9,038 nucleotides of DNA from Rhodospirillaceae bacterium (GTDB lineage Bacteria > Pseudomonadota > Alphaproteobacteria > UBA828): assembly GCA_028819955.1 (NCBI GenBank), contig JAPPKP010000210.1, positions 1 to 9,038 on the forward strand, in the 5' to 3' direction. The position numbers and the translations under genes are program-made. Within the stretch, counting starts at the first letter, position 1. Every line of letters starts with the position of its first letter. This document shows positions 1 through 6,801 of the stretch, piece by piece. The notes beneath the pieces were generated by a model, which saw nothing but the letters and a program-made list of their open reading frames with translations, searched no databases and was not told the origin of the DNA.

Positions 1-1366
1 GCGCCACGCCGTGCAGCGCGCCCGCGCCGCCGAAGGCGACGAGCGCGAAGTCGCGGGGATCGTAGCCCCGGCTGATGGAGATGAGCCGCACGGCGTCCGC
101 CATGTTGGCGTTGGCGACGCTGACGATGGCCTTGGCGGCGGTGACCGGGTCCATGCCGAGGGGCTCGGCGACGCCGGTGCGGACGGCGGTCTCGGACGCC
201 GCCTTGTCGAGCTCGATCTGCCCGCCGGCGAGCGAGGTGCCGAGCCGGCCGAGCGCGAGGTTCGCGTCGGTGTTGGTGGGCGTGGTGTTGCCGCGGCCGT
301 AGCAGGCCGGGCCCGGATCGGCGCCCGCCGACTGCGGCCCGTTGTGCAGCGAGCCCGCATCGTCGATCCAGGCGAGCGAGCCGCCGCCCGCGCCGATGGT
401 CAGCACCTCGATGCTGGGGAAGCGGATGGGGTAGCCGAACTCGATGTGCCAGTCCTTGGTAACGCGCGATTCGCCGCCGAACACCAGCGAGACGTCGCAG
501 CTGGTGCCGCCCATGTCGAGGCCGATGGAGTTCTCGTAGCCGCAGAGCATGGCGATGTGGCGGCTCGCGATGGCGCCGGCGGCGATGCCGGAGCCGGCGA
601 GGCGGCCCGCGAACTGGCCGGCGGTGGCCGGCGTCATCACGCCGCCGCCGGAGTGCAGCATGAGCAGGTCGCTGGCGTAGCCGCCCTGCTGCAGCGCGTC
701 GTTCATGCGCTTGACGTAGCCGCCGACGACCGGGCTCAGGATCGCGTTCACCACGGTGGTGGAGAAGCGCTCGTGCTCGAAGATCTCGGGCAGGGTCTCG
801 GACGACGTGGTGATCTCGACGCCCGGCAGCTCCTCCTGCAGGATCTCCTTCATCCGCGCCTCGTGCTGCGGGTTGATGAAGGAGTTCATGAAGCAGACGG
901 CGACCGCGTGAACGCCGCGCTTGCGGAGGATGCGGGCTTTCTCGCGCGCATCCGCTTCGTCGAGCGGGGTCGCTATCCGGCCGCCGTGGTCGATGCGCTC
1001 GCGCACGGTGAGCCGGTCGCGGCGGCGGATGTAGGGCTGGGCCACGTCGTTGTAGGTGTCCCAGAGGTCTTCCTTGTTGGAGCGCCTGATCTCGATGACG
1101 TCGCGATAGCCCTCGGTGCAGATCATCGCGGCGGGCGGCAGCCGGCGCGTGATCAGCGCGTTGGTGGCGACGGTGGTGCCGTGGGAGAAGAGTGTCACGT
1201 CCCTGAGCGAGACCTCCGCCTCGTCCAGCCCCCGCATCGCGCCGATCAGGGGGTCGTCGGGCGTCGATGCCGTCTTCGCGACCCTGAGGGCGCCCGAATC
1301 CTCGTCGAGAATACAGATATCGGTGAACGTGCCGCCGATATCGACCGCTACCCTGAGCTTCGTCAC
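1..1366 (-). CDS. hyuA: Hydantoinase/oxoprolinase family protein, HyuA type (3' end outside window)
   Basis: Probable ATP-dependent cyclic amide hydrolase subunit (N-methylhydantoinase A / 5-oxoprolinase family); HyuA proteins usually act with a HyuB partner in the cytoplasm to open hydantoin-like or oxoproline-like rings. The 455 visible residues carry the family landmarks in order: an N-terminal phosphate-binding DIGGTFTD (residues 9-16), SHGTTVATNAL (61-71), the second ATPase-fold motif GLDMGGTSCD (282-291), GAGGGS (325-330), GPQSAGADPGPACYG (343-357), ISRGYDPRDF (431-440) and AFGGAGALH (444-452). Family members are usually about 680-700 residues, so roughly the last third lies beyond the left edge. 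The start is a GTG at 1366-1364, chosen because DIGGTFTD follows at the usual distance and GGGAGGA sits 4 bases upstream. It lies 76 bases downstream of the pentapeptide gene on the same strand, so co-transcription is possible. A hyuB gene would be expected to follow outside the window. The substrate is not known. Confidence 0.93.
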   Translation of the reverse strand, partial: MTKLRVAVDIGGTFTDICILDEDSGALRVAKTASTPDDPLIGAMRGLDEAEVSLRDVTLFSHGTTVATNALITRRLPPAAMICTEGYRDVIEIRRSNKEDLWDTYNDVAQPYIRRRDRLTVRERIDHGGRIATPLDEADAREKARILRKRGVHAVAVCFMNSFINPQHEARMKEILQEELPGVEITTSSETLPEIFEHERFSTTVVNAILSPVVGGYVKRMNDALQQGGYASDLLMLHSGGGVMTPATAGQFAGRLAGSGIAAGAIASRHIAMLCGYENSIGLDMGGTSCDVSLVFGGESRVTKDWHIEFGYPIRFPSIEVLTIGAGGGSLAWIDDAGSLHNGPQSAGADPGPACYGRGNTTPTNTDANLALGRLGTSLAGGQIELDKAASETAVRTGVAEPLGMDPVTAAKAIVSVANANMADAVRLISISRGYDPRDFALVAFGGAGALHGVA

Positions 1367-1370
1367 GGAG

Positions 1371-1377
1371 TCCTCCC
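1371..1377 (-). promoter_or_regulatory. Ribosome binding site of hyuA
   Basis: GGGAGGA on the minus strand, 4 bases before the GTG at 1366. It fixes the GTG as the start; no ATG lies near in this frame. Confidence 0.7.
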
Positions 1378-1442
1378 GCCACTCTGTCCGTTGCTGTCGC
1401 CGCGCCGAGGACGCGGCCCTGTGATTGTCGTGCTCCCCGGTG

Positions 1443-2162
1443 TCATCCCGTCGCAGACGCCTTGCTGTCGCGAAGGTCGAGCTCCGGCGGCAGGATGGTC
1501 CGCTCGTCGAGCGTCGCCGCCTCGAGCTGCGCCGGCGTGAGGTTGCGCACCTCGCCCAGGTCGGCGCCGGAGAGATCGGCGTCCGCCAGGGCCACGCCGC
1601 CGAAATAGGCGCTCCGCAGCGACGCGTTGCGGAAGCTGGTGCCGGGGAACTCGGCGCCCACCAGCATGGCGCCTTCGAGGTTCGCCTGCTCGAAGCTGGC
1701 GCGGCCGGCCCAGGTGCCATGCAGGTCGGCGCGGGTCAGCGTCGCGTGCTCCAGGTGCGCGCGGCCGAGCCAGGCGCGCTGCAGGCTGGCCTCGACCAGG
1801 GAGGCATGCTCCATGCGCGCATCGCCGAGGGCGGCGTCGGAGAGATCGGTCCTGTCCAGCACCGCGCGCTGCAGCGTGGAGCCGGCGAGGTCGGCGCGGT
1901 TCAGGTTGGCGCCCGAGAAATCGGCCTCGGAGAGATTGGCGCCGGCAAAATCGGCGCGGAAGAGGTTGGCGTCGGCGAAGCGCGCGCGGCGCAGGTCCGC
2001 GCCGGGGAAGCGCACGTCCGAAAGCTCCATACCGGAGAAGTCGGCGCGCGTACCCGCCGCACCGTCGCTTGCGAGCCAGCGCGCGTGGTCTGCACGCAGC
2101 CGCGCGACGGTGTCGAGATCGGGCTCTTGGCCCGCTGCCGCTTCGCCGGGCGGCTTCGACAT
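1443..2162 (-). CDS. Pentapeptide repeat protein, 33 consecutive repeats
   Basis: A 239-residue protein that should fold as a right-handed quadrilateral beta-helix. From residue 40 to 204 there are 33 pentapeptides of the A(D/N)LXX type with no phase break: the central residue at 42, 47, 52 and so on to 202 is nearly always Leu or Phe, with Met at 117 and Ala at 152. Four repeats make one coil, so about eight coils are expected. The N-terminal 39 residues (with LRADHARWLASDG) and the tail NLTPAQLEAATLDERTILP (207-225) resemble flanks seen in other pentapeptide proteins. The ATG at 2162 is preferred to a GTG-type start at 2219 because AAGGGGG lies about 8 bases upstream and the longer version adds only low-quality sequence. 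There is no signal peptide, so it is probably cytoplasmic. Some family members (Qnr, MfpA) bind DNA gyrase, but nothing here points to that; the function is unknown. Confidence 0.87.
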   Translation of the reverse strand: MSKPPGEAAAGQEPDLDTVARLRADHARWLASDGAAGTRADFSGMELSDVRFPGADLRRARFADANLFRADFAGANLSEADFSGANLNRADLAGSTLQRAVLDRTDLSDAALGDARMEHASLVEASLQRAWLGRAHLEHATLTRADLHGTWAGRASFEQANLEGAMLVGAEFPGTSFRNASLRSAYFGGVALADADLSGADLGEVRNLTPAQLEAATLDERTILPPELDLRDSKASATG

Positions 2163-2224
2163 TGCGCAAACCCCCTTGCCCCACGCAGCCACGCCCCCGG
2201 CGCCGCACAGGGTCCTCACGCCGA

Positions 2225-2896
2225 ATGTGGCTATCCAATAGCGATAGAAGGCGTTTCGATCAATGGTGGATGGGGAAGGTGGAGCACGCGGCTGGAATGT
2301 TAGTCACAACGGCGGTTGACACGAATCGCCAACCCTTACAGCTTGGGTGGATGCGGAAGTGTCTTCTCGCAGCCTTTCTGATAGCCTTGGACGGACTGAT
2401 TGGCTTTCTTTTCGGCGTCGAATCGTTCGTCATTGCGACGGTCGTGCTTGGCTTGGCGTGCGCCTACGTTTATCGCGCAGAGCTACATTCGGCGCTTATG
2501 GCCGTCTTTCGAAAATTGAGGCTTCCCCTGCCGCAGGGCAGCGAAGGGGGTGAGAACCATATTTCTCTGTCCGACGCCGTAACGAGAGCATGGGAAATCG
2601 AAGAGATACGTCGTCTTCCCGAGTTCGAGAAGCTTGTGCGCGACCGCCCGCAAGATGTGCTTCGGAGACTGGCCGAGCGTATCTTTGATGGAGGCGATCC
2701 GAGTTTGTCAATTCGCGGCGTCATCGGCGTTCCGCCTCTTGAGCAGAAAGTCGAGACGCCGGAAGAATACACATTCTCGGACGATCTAACCGAAATGACC
2801 CACGTTACCGGCGATGGACGCTGCTATCGCGAATTGCGCGTCCGGTGGTCGGATATCGAAAGAAGCATCCGCCAAAGGACGGGTGCTCAGTCGTGA
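2225..2896 (+). CDS. Predicted membrane protein of unknown function
   Basis: I do not recognise this family. The ATG at 2225 gives 223 residues. A hydrophilic N-terminus with the run RRRFDQWW is followed by two closely spaced hydrophobic segments, about residues 46-65 and 67-83, separated by Glu66-Ser67. A soluble domain of about 140 residues follows, rich in charged helices (AWEIEEIRRLPEFEKLVRD, then DVLRRLAERIFDGG). A likely topology is a hairpin anchor with both ends in the cytoplasm. The start is uncertain: none of the ATGs at 2225, 2270, 2297 or 2351 has a strong ribosome binding site. Starting at 2351 would give a 181-residue protein beginning MRK directly before the first helix. Base composition drops here compared with the genes on both sides, which suggests different ancestry. 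It is divergent from the pentapeptide gene, with 62 bases between the two starts. Confidence 0.55.
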   Translation: MWLSNSDRRRFDQWWMGKVEHAAGMLVTTAVDTNRQPLQLGWMRKCLLAAFLIALDGLIGFLFGVESFVIATVVLGLACAYVYRAELHSALMAVFRKLRLPLPQGSEGGENHISLSDAVTRAWEIEEIRRLPEFEKLVRDRPQDVLRRLAERIFDGGDPSLSIRGVIGVPPLEQKVETPEEYTFSDDLTEMTHVTGDGRCYRELRVRWSDIERSIRQRTGAQS

Positions 2897-2908
2897 CAAG
2901 GGGAAGAG

Positions 2909-3169
2909 TCATGACGCGTCGGAATGGGTCCGTACCGATTGGTGCAACATGTGGGAAAGAGCAAAGACCTCCATCTGCTCCCCTCTCGAAAGCTCGGGGG
3001 AGTGCATCGTCACCTCTTGAAGAACTTCTCGAAGAAGCGATAGCGTCCCCTCTGAAGTCCGCTCTTCGGGCGGAAGTTCATCGGCACACGCAATGGCTGC
3101 GCCGAGCGCTGCCAGAAATGTGCCAACAGCATTCATGCCGATTGCGTCAGCATCCATCGAGTCGTTCAA
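2909..3169 (-). CDS. Small hypothetical protein, possibly the tail of a truncated gene
   Basis: I do not recognise this protein. From the TTG at 3169 it is 86 residues; ATG alternatives are at 3157 and 3136, and none has a clear ribosome binding site. The sequence looks protein-like: an Ala-rich hydrophobic stretch (TFLAALGAAIACA) is followed by acidic amphipathic helices (LSLLREVLQEV, EQMEVFALSHML). The same frame stays open upstream to the TAG of the transposase remnant at 3275-3277. That extension (including RQLLECRARKIASGIKHWFH) also looks like real coding sequence. I therefore suspect this is the 3' part of a longer gene whose beginning was lost when the insertion sequence arrived or decayed. 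It converges with the membrane protein gene, with 12 bases between the two stop codons. Confidence 0.38.
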   Translation of the reverse strand: MNDSMDADAIGMNAVGTFLAALGAAIACADELPPEERTSEGTLSLLREVLQEVTMHSPELSRGEQMEVFALSHMLHQSVRTHSDAS

Positions 3170-3274
3170 GGCGGAAAATCCTTTGCTATGAAACCAATGC
3201 TTGATCCCGCTCGCGATCTTGCGGGCGCGACACTCGAGAAGCTGGCGAAGGCGCTGTTTCGCCGGACACAGCTG

Positions 3275-3655
3275 CTATAACCCGGAACCCGACGGCAGCC
3301 CGTTGTTCGCGACCAGGTCGCAGTAGAGGAGGTTCCTGACGACGATGCCAGCGAAGGTGTAGCGCATCTGGACGAGGGGTGCTGAGGCCCGCATGTGGTG
3401 CTTGCCGGCAGGTCCGCGCTCAAAAACCTCGCGGCGCTTCTTCTTCGACGTGCTCTTTTTGTCGCCGCCGAAATAGGCCTCATCCACTTCGACCGGACCA
3501 TCAAACGGGCCATCACTCTCGGATGCCCATGCTTTCCGAATGCGATGCAACATGAACCACGCCGTCGCAGTTTTCTCGATCGGAAACATGTTCATCGACT
3601 CAACGACGGTGAGTCCTTGACGATGTACTTTGCCGGGTGCCTCGAGTGCGATCTT
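3275..3655 (-). pseudogene. IS1595-family (ISXO2-like) transposase remnant with two internal deletions
   Basis: The open frame holds 126 residues against about 300-320 in intact members. Three blocks match the family as I know it. Residues 6-34 (APGKVHRQGLTVVE, then MNMFPIEKTATAWF) correspond to the N-terminus before the zinc ribbon. Residues 35-64 (MLHRIRKAW, then GPVEVDEAYFGG) correspond to the start of the DDE domain and include the first catalytic Asp, D58. Residues 97-126 (ending NLLYCDLVANNGLPSGSG) correspond to the C-terminal tail. The zinc ribbon and helix-turn-helix are missing between the first two blocks, and the rest of the catalytic core, with the second Asp and the last acidic residue, is missing between the last two. 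No start codon opens the frame: TGA lies at 3658-3656, while a TTG at 3659 would read into it if one A of the AAA run were removed. It cannot encode an active transposase. Confidence 0.8.
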
Positions 3656-3710
3656 TCAAACCCCTCCCATCCCTTGAAACATAGGGTGAGTCCAGCGCAG
3701 GATGTCAACC
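3275..3710 (-). mobile_element. Relic of an IS1595-family insertion sequence (boundaries uncertain)
   Basis: The element is recognised by the transposase remnant it contains. The transposase-proximal end may lie near 3710, where the minus strand reads GGTTGACATCCTGCGCTGG, about 50 bases before the coding remnant. A partial inverted match occurs just after the transposase stop: TGTGTCCGGCG against TGAGTCCAGCG from the other end, 9 of 11 bases. No convincing 8-bp target duplication was found, so the ends are tentative. The stretch between the small gene at 3749 and the remnant contains nothing else I can identify. Confidence 0.5.
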
Positions 3711-3748
3711 ATTCGTTACAATACTCGTTGCCTCGATAAACGGGGCGA

Positions 3749-4090
3749 TCACAATGCCCAGTATTGATCGCGAAGGCGTTCGGTTACGGCTTTCTGGGAC
3801 TCGGCGACCTCGCGGATGTCGGTTTGTGTCCGGGTCGTCTCATCGGCTGTGTTCAACTCGGACTGCACGTGGAGATGCTCTGGCGCGTCCGGGGCGGCGA
3901 GCCTGAGGGGTGCTGGAATCTCCGGCGCCTCGATGACGCCGAGGGCGCGCAACGCAATGCCGGGGTGTTGAAGCCGGGCGTGCAGGGCGGCGCGTGCGGC
4001 TTGCGTATGCCTTTGCCAAGCCGCCGCGAGGTGCTGGAGCCCGGCCAGGAACTCGAACAACGACTGCACCTCGGCTTTTCGGGGCTGCAC
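3749..4090 (-). CDS. Small hypothetical protein with its own promoter
   Basis: I do not recognise this 113-residue protein. The start chosen is the GTG at 4090 because AGAGGAG lies 6 bases upstream, a strong Shine-Dalgarno sequence, and a plausible sigma-70 promoter lies about 80-110 bases upstream. A longer GTG start at 4144 has no such support. The N-terminal half (about residues 7-45) is helical and Ala/Leu/His/Gln-rich, with FEFLAGLQHLAAAWQRH. A Pro-rich middle (EAPEIPAPLRLAAPDAPEH) follows, and then a polar, charged C-terminal helix with several Thr, Glu and Arg (about residues 70-110). There is no signal peptide or membrane segment. It sits between the insertion sequence relic and the molybdenum-enzyme operon and points away from the latter. 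An antisense plus-strand frame covers the same region from a TTG without a ribosome binding site and is judged a shadow. Confidence 0.5.
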   Translation of the reverse strand: MQPRKAEVQSLFEFLAGLQHLAAAWQRHTQAARAALHARLQHPGIALRALGVIEAPEIPAPLRLAAPDAPEHLHVQSELNTADETTRTQTDIREVAESQKAVTERLRDQYWAL

Positions 4091-4096
4091 GACGCT

Positions 4097-4103
4097 CTCC
4101 TCT
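4097..4103 (-). promoter_or_regulatory. Ribosome binding site of the small gene ending at 3749
   Basis: AGAGGAG on the minus strand, 6 bases before the GTG at 4090. It decides the start in favour of 4090 over 4144. Confidence 0.55.
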
Positions 4104-4171
4104 GTCGGTCGGCGTGGATCTCGGCTTCGGTCTGCGCGGGCCACCGCGATGCGTGGGTGTCGTCAAACCGC

Positions 4172-4199
4172 AATATATAGGGGTGGCCCGGTGCGTCAA
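4172..4199 (-). promoter_or_regulatory. Candidate sigma-70 promoter for the small gene
   Basis: The minus strand reads TTGACG (4199-4194) and TATATT (4177-4172) with a 16-base spacer, close to the consensus TTGACA/TATAAT. This is the most AT-rich spot in its neighbourhood. Transcription would start near 4165, leaving a leader of about 75 bases before the GTG at 4090. Confidence 0.45.
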
Positions 4200-4443
4200 C
4201 CGCTTTCACTGGTATTGCGGCCCGAGGGAAGGGCGCGACGCCGCAGGCCCGACGGCTTGGCCGTGGCTCAGGCTTCGTCGTCGGGGTGGGAGTCCACCAC
4301 GATCACGTCGTAGCCGTCGTCGTCGCCTGCCACGCCTCAGCGTCTCCCGCCCCGTCCCGCGTTATCCCGCCTTGTCCCGCCGTTTGCGGCCGGGCGCCCG
4401 GCTATCTAACGTGCGCGCGCACGCACGGCAATGCGGGGGCGGG
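4200..4443. other. Upstream region of the molybdenum-enzyme operon, no gene
   Basis: No convincing gene is seen. A very short minus-strand frame (GTG at about 4335 to TGA at 4269, 21 codons) reads VAGDDDGYDVIVVDSHPDDE, perhaps a relic of a lost gene. The region also holds the 10-base tandem repeat listed separately and two perfect palindromes, GCCGGGCGCCCGGC (4389-4402) and GTGCGCGCGCAC (4411-4422), just before the start codon at 4444. A TATCTA at 4403-4408 could be a -10 box, but no -35 box is properly spaced from it. Any promoter for the downstream operon should lie here. Confidence 0.4.
4345..4384 (+). repeat. Four tandem 10-bp units beginning TCCCGC
   Basis: TCCCGC occurs at 4345, 4355, 4365 and 4375, exactly 10 bases apart, with variable bases between. 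The spacing is about one DNA helix turn, so copies of GCGGGA on the other strand would face the same side of the helix. The array lies 60-100 bases upstream of the molybdenum-enzyme start. It could be a stacked binding site or a chance product of GC-rich sequence. Confidence 0.6.
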
Positions 4444-6801
4444 ATGACGAGCGGCATCGGCAGGGCGGAGCGGCGGACGGAGGACGAGCGCTTCCTCACC
4501 GGGCGCGGGCGTTATGTCGACGACCTCGCGCTACCGCGCCAGGCCTGCGGCTCGGTGGTGCGCTCGCCCCACGCCCATGCCGCGCTAGGCGCCATCGATA
4601 CGAGCGCCGCTCTGGCGATGCCGGGGGTGCTGGCGGTCTACAAGGCGGCCGACCTGGCCGCGGCCGGCATCGGCGGCATCCCCTGCGTGATGAAGCCCAC
4701 GGGCGCGGACGGCAAGGAGAGCGCGACGCCGCCCCGCCCGGTGCTCGCGGCAGGGCGGGTGCGGATGATGGGCGACCCGGTGGCCTTCGTCGTGGCCGAG
4801 ACCTCCGAAGAGGCCCGCGCCGCGGCTGAGGCGGTTACGGTCACCTATCGCCCGCTCGCGGCGGTGACCGATGCCGAGGCCGCACTGCAGCCCTGTGCGC
4901 CGCTGCTGCACGACGACGCGCCCGGCAACCTATGCGTGGACTGGGAGCTGGGCGACCGGGCGGCTGTGGAGGAGGCGCTGACCGCGGCGGCCCATCGCAC
5001 CAGCCTGGAGACCCGCAACCAGCGGGTCATCGTCTGCCCCATGGAAACCCGTGCCGCGCTCGGCTCCTACGATGCCGGCAGCGGCATCTACACGCTGACC
5101 GCCGGCACGCAGGGCGTCCACCTGGTGCGGAACGTCCTGGCCAGGCACGTGCTGAAGGTGCCGGCGCAGCGGCTGCGCGTGGTGACGCCGGATGTGGGTG
5201 GCGCCTTCGGGGTCAAGCTCTGGGTCTATCCCGAGTACGCGCTGGTGCTGTTCGCGGCGCGCAGGCACGGGCGCCCGGTGAAGTGGGTGGCGGAGCGGGG
5301 CGAGGCCATGGCGAGCGACCACCAGGGCCGGGATCTCTGCTCGCGCGCCACGCTCGCATTGGACGCCGACGGGCGGTTCCTGGCATTGGCCATCGAGAGC
5401 GTCGCCACTCTCGGCGCCTATGCCTCCAACTACGGGCCGTCGGTCTCCACCGTGGGCGGGACGCGCGCGCTGATCGGCCCCTACCGGACGCCGGCCCTCC
5501 ACGTCCGCGTTTGCTCCGCCTACACCAACACGGCGCCGACGGACGCCTATCGCGGCGCAGGCCGGCCCGAGAACGTCTATCTGCTGGAGCGCTTGATCGA
5601 CAAGGCGGCGCATGATTTGGGTCTCGATCCGGCCGAGCTGCGGCGCCGCAACCTGGTTGCCGCCGAGGCCATGCCCTACCGCACGCCGCTGGGGCACACC
5701 TACGATTCGGGCGACTTCCCCGCGATCCTGGAGAAGGCGTGCGATGCGAGCGGCTGGCGCGCGGCGCGCGGGCGAGAGGCCGGTGCGGGAGAGGGGGCCT
5801 GCCTGCGCGGCATCGGATTGGCTTTCTACGTCGATCCCTGCGGCGCCAACCGCAACCAGTGGGTGGCGCTGCGCTTCAATGCGGAAGGCGCGGCGACGCT
5901 GCTGATCGGCAGCCAGTCGACGGGGCAGGGGCACGAGACGGCCTACGCCCAGATCGTCGCCGATCGTCTCGGAATGCCCGTCGGCCAGGTGCGTGTGCGG
6001 CAGGGAGATACCGACCTGGTCGCCCACGGCAGCGGCTCCAGCGGCTCGCGCAGCCTCCCCTACGGCGGCAACGCGGTGCTTCGCGCGGCGGAGGAGGCGG
6101 CGGAGAAGGGACGCGCCGTCGCCGCCGCGCTGTTGGAGGTGCGGGAGGCGGACGTGCGCTTCGAGGGCGGGCGCTACCGCATCGCCGGCACCGACCGTTC
6201 GGCGGGCTTCGCCGAGGTCGTGCGCGCCTCGTTCGATGCGGCGCTCCGGCCGGAGGCGGAGACGCCCGGCCTCGATTGCGAGGTCAACCATGTGGCCCGC
6301 GCCGTGACCTTCGCCAACGGCTGCCACGTGTGCGAGGTGGAGATCGAGCGGGCCACGGGGCTGGTGCGGATCGTGCGCTACACCGCCGTGGACGACTTCG
6401 GGCGCATCCTCAATCCGCTGCTGGCGGAGGGCCAGAATCACGGTGCGGTCGCCCAGGGGATCGGGCAGGCGCTGACCGAGCACGCGGTCTACGACGAGGC
6501 GAGCGGACAGCTCCTCGCGGGCTCGTTCATGGACTACACGCTGCTGCGTGCCGACGACCTGCCGCTCTTCGACGGACACTTCGCCGTGGTACCGTGCGTG
6601 ACCAACCCGCTCGGCGTGAAGGGCTGCGGGGAGGCGGGCTCGATCGTGTCGCCGGCAGCGGTGATGAACGCGGTGGCCGATGCGCTCCACGACCACGGCG
6701 GCCACGAGAGGGTCGAGATGCCGGCGACGCCCGAGGCGATCTGGCGCATCCTGCACGGGCAACCGGCGACCGGACCAATGGAAGGAGCCGACGCAACATG
6801 A
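4444..6801 (+). CDS. Xanthine dehydrogenase-family molybdopterin-binding large subunit
   Basis: A 785-residue catalytic subunit of a molybdenum hydroxylase, which oxidises a C-H bond of a heterocycle, aldehyde or similar substrate using water, with electrons leaving through a [2Fe-2S] and an FAD subunit. The N-terminus (RRTEDERFLTGRGRYVDDL) is the usual opening of this family and supports the ATG at 4444; the ribosome binding site is only a G-rich run. Family landmarks are DVGGAFGVK (250-258), DAYRGAGRPE (367-376), QSTGQGHET (491-499) and GVKGCGEAGS (725-734), with the expected catalytic Glu at 730. The AYRGAGR loop resembles so-called form II CoxL-like proteins rather than true CO dehydrogenases, which carry AYRCSFR. 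Length is normal for the separate large subunit. No [2Fe-2S] or FAD subunit gene is nearby, so partners must be outside the window. The stop overlaps the next start (ATGA), implying translational coupling. The substrate is undetermined. Confidence 0.95.
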   Translation: MTSGIGRAERRTEDERFLTGRGRYVDDLALPRQACGSVVRSPHAHAALGAIDTSAALAMPGVLAVYKAADLAAAGIGGIPCVMKPTGADGKESATPPRPVLAAGRVRMMGDPVAFVVAETSEEARAAAEAVTVTYRPLAAVTDAEAALQPCAPLLHDDAPGNLCVDWELGDRAAVEEALTAAAHRTSLETRNQRVIVCPMETRAALGSYDAGSGIYTLTAGTQGVHLVRNVLARHVLKVPAQRLRVVTPDVGGAFGVKLWVYPEYALVLFAARRHGRPVKWVAERGEAMASDHQGRDLCSRATLALDADGRFLALAIESVATLGAYASNYGPSVSTVGGTRALIGPYRTPALHVRVCSAYTNTAPTDAYRGAGRPENVYLLERLIDKAAHDLGLDPAELRRRNLVAAEAMPYRTPLGHTYDSGDFPAILEKACDASGWRAARGREAGAGEGACLRGIGLAFYVDPCGANRNQWVALRFNAEGAATLLIGSQSTGQGHETAYAQIVADRLGMPVGQVRVRQGDTDLVAHGSGSSGSRSLPYGGNAVLRAAEEAAEKGRAVAAALLEVREADVRFEGGRYRIAGTDRSAGFAEVVRASFDAALRPEAETPGLDCEVNHVARAVTFANGCHVCEVEIERATGLVRIVRYTAVDDFGRILNPLLAEGQNHGAVAQGIGQALTEHAVYDEASGQLLAGSFMDYTLLRADDLPLFDGHFAVVPCVTNPLGVKGCGEAGSIVSPAAVMNAVADALHDHGGHERVEMPATPEAIWRILHGQPATGPMEGADAT

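Noticed and set aside
1399..1417. Stem-loop GCCGCG/CGCGGC between the pentapeptide gene and hyuA as a terminator.
   Set aside because: The stem is only 6 bases and no T-run follows on the minus strand; it may just reflect GC-rich sequence.
11..1540. Long plus-strand open frames across the hyuA region.
   Set aside because: They are antisense to hyuA, whose minus-strand translation carries clear family motifs; long shadow frames are expected at this GC content.
2231..2247. CTATC/GATAG inverted repeat near the divergent starts as an operator.
   Set aside because: Only 5-base arms with a 7-base loop, and it may lie inside the membrane protein gene.
2316..2351. TTGACA at 2316 as a promoter giving a leaderless start at the ATG at 2351.
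   Set aside because: No -10-like sequence occurs at the correct spacing; the hexamer alone is not enough.
2314..3710. GGTTGACA at 2314-2321 and its inverse TGTCAACC at 3703-3710 bracket the membrane gene, small gene and transposase remnant, suggesting a 1.4-kb composite element.
   Set aside because: Only 8 bases match cleanly, the next bases diverge, the flanking 8-mers (ACAACGGC and ATTCGTTA) are not duplicated, and the left copy lies inside the membrane protein reading frame.
3764..4180. A plus-strand frame opposite the small gene at 3749-4090.
   Set aside because: It starts at a TTG without a ribosome binding site, and the opposite strand has promoter, Shine-Dalgarno and start in order.
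4930..6762. A 610-codon minus-strand open frame.
   Set aside because: It is antisense to the molybdenum-enzyme gene, has Arg/His/Gly-rich low-quality sequence, and matches no family.
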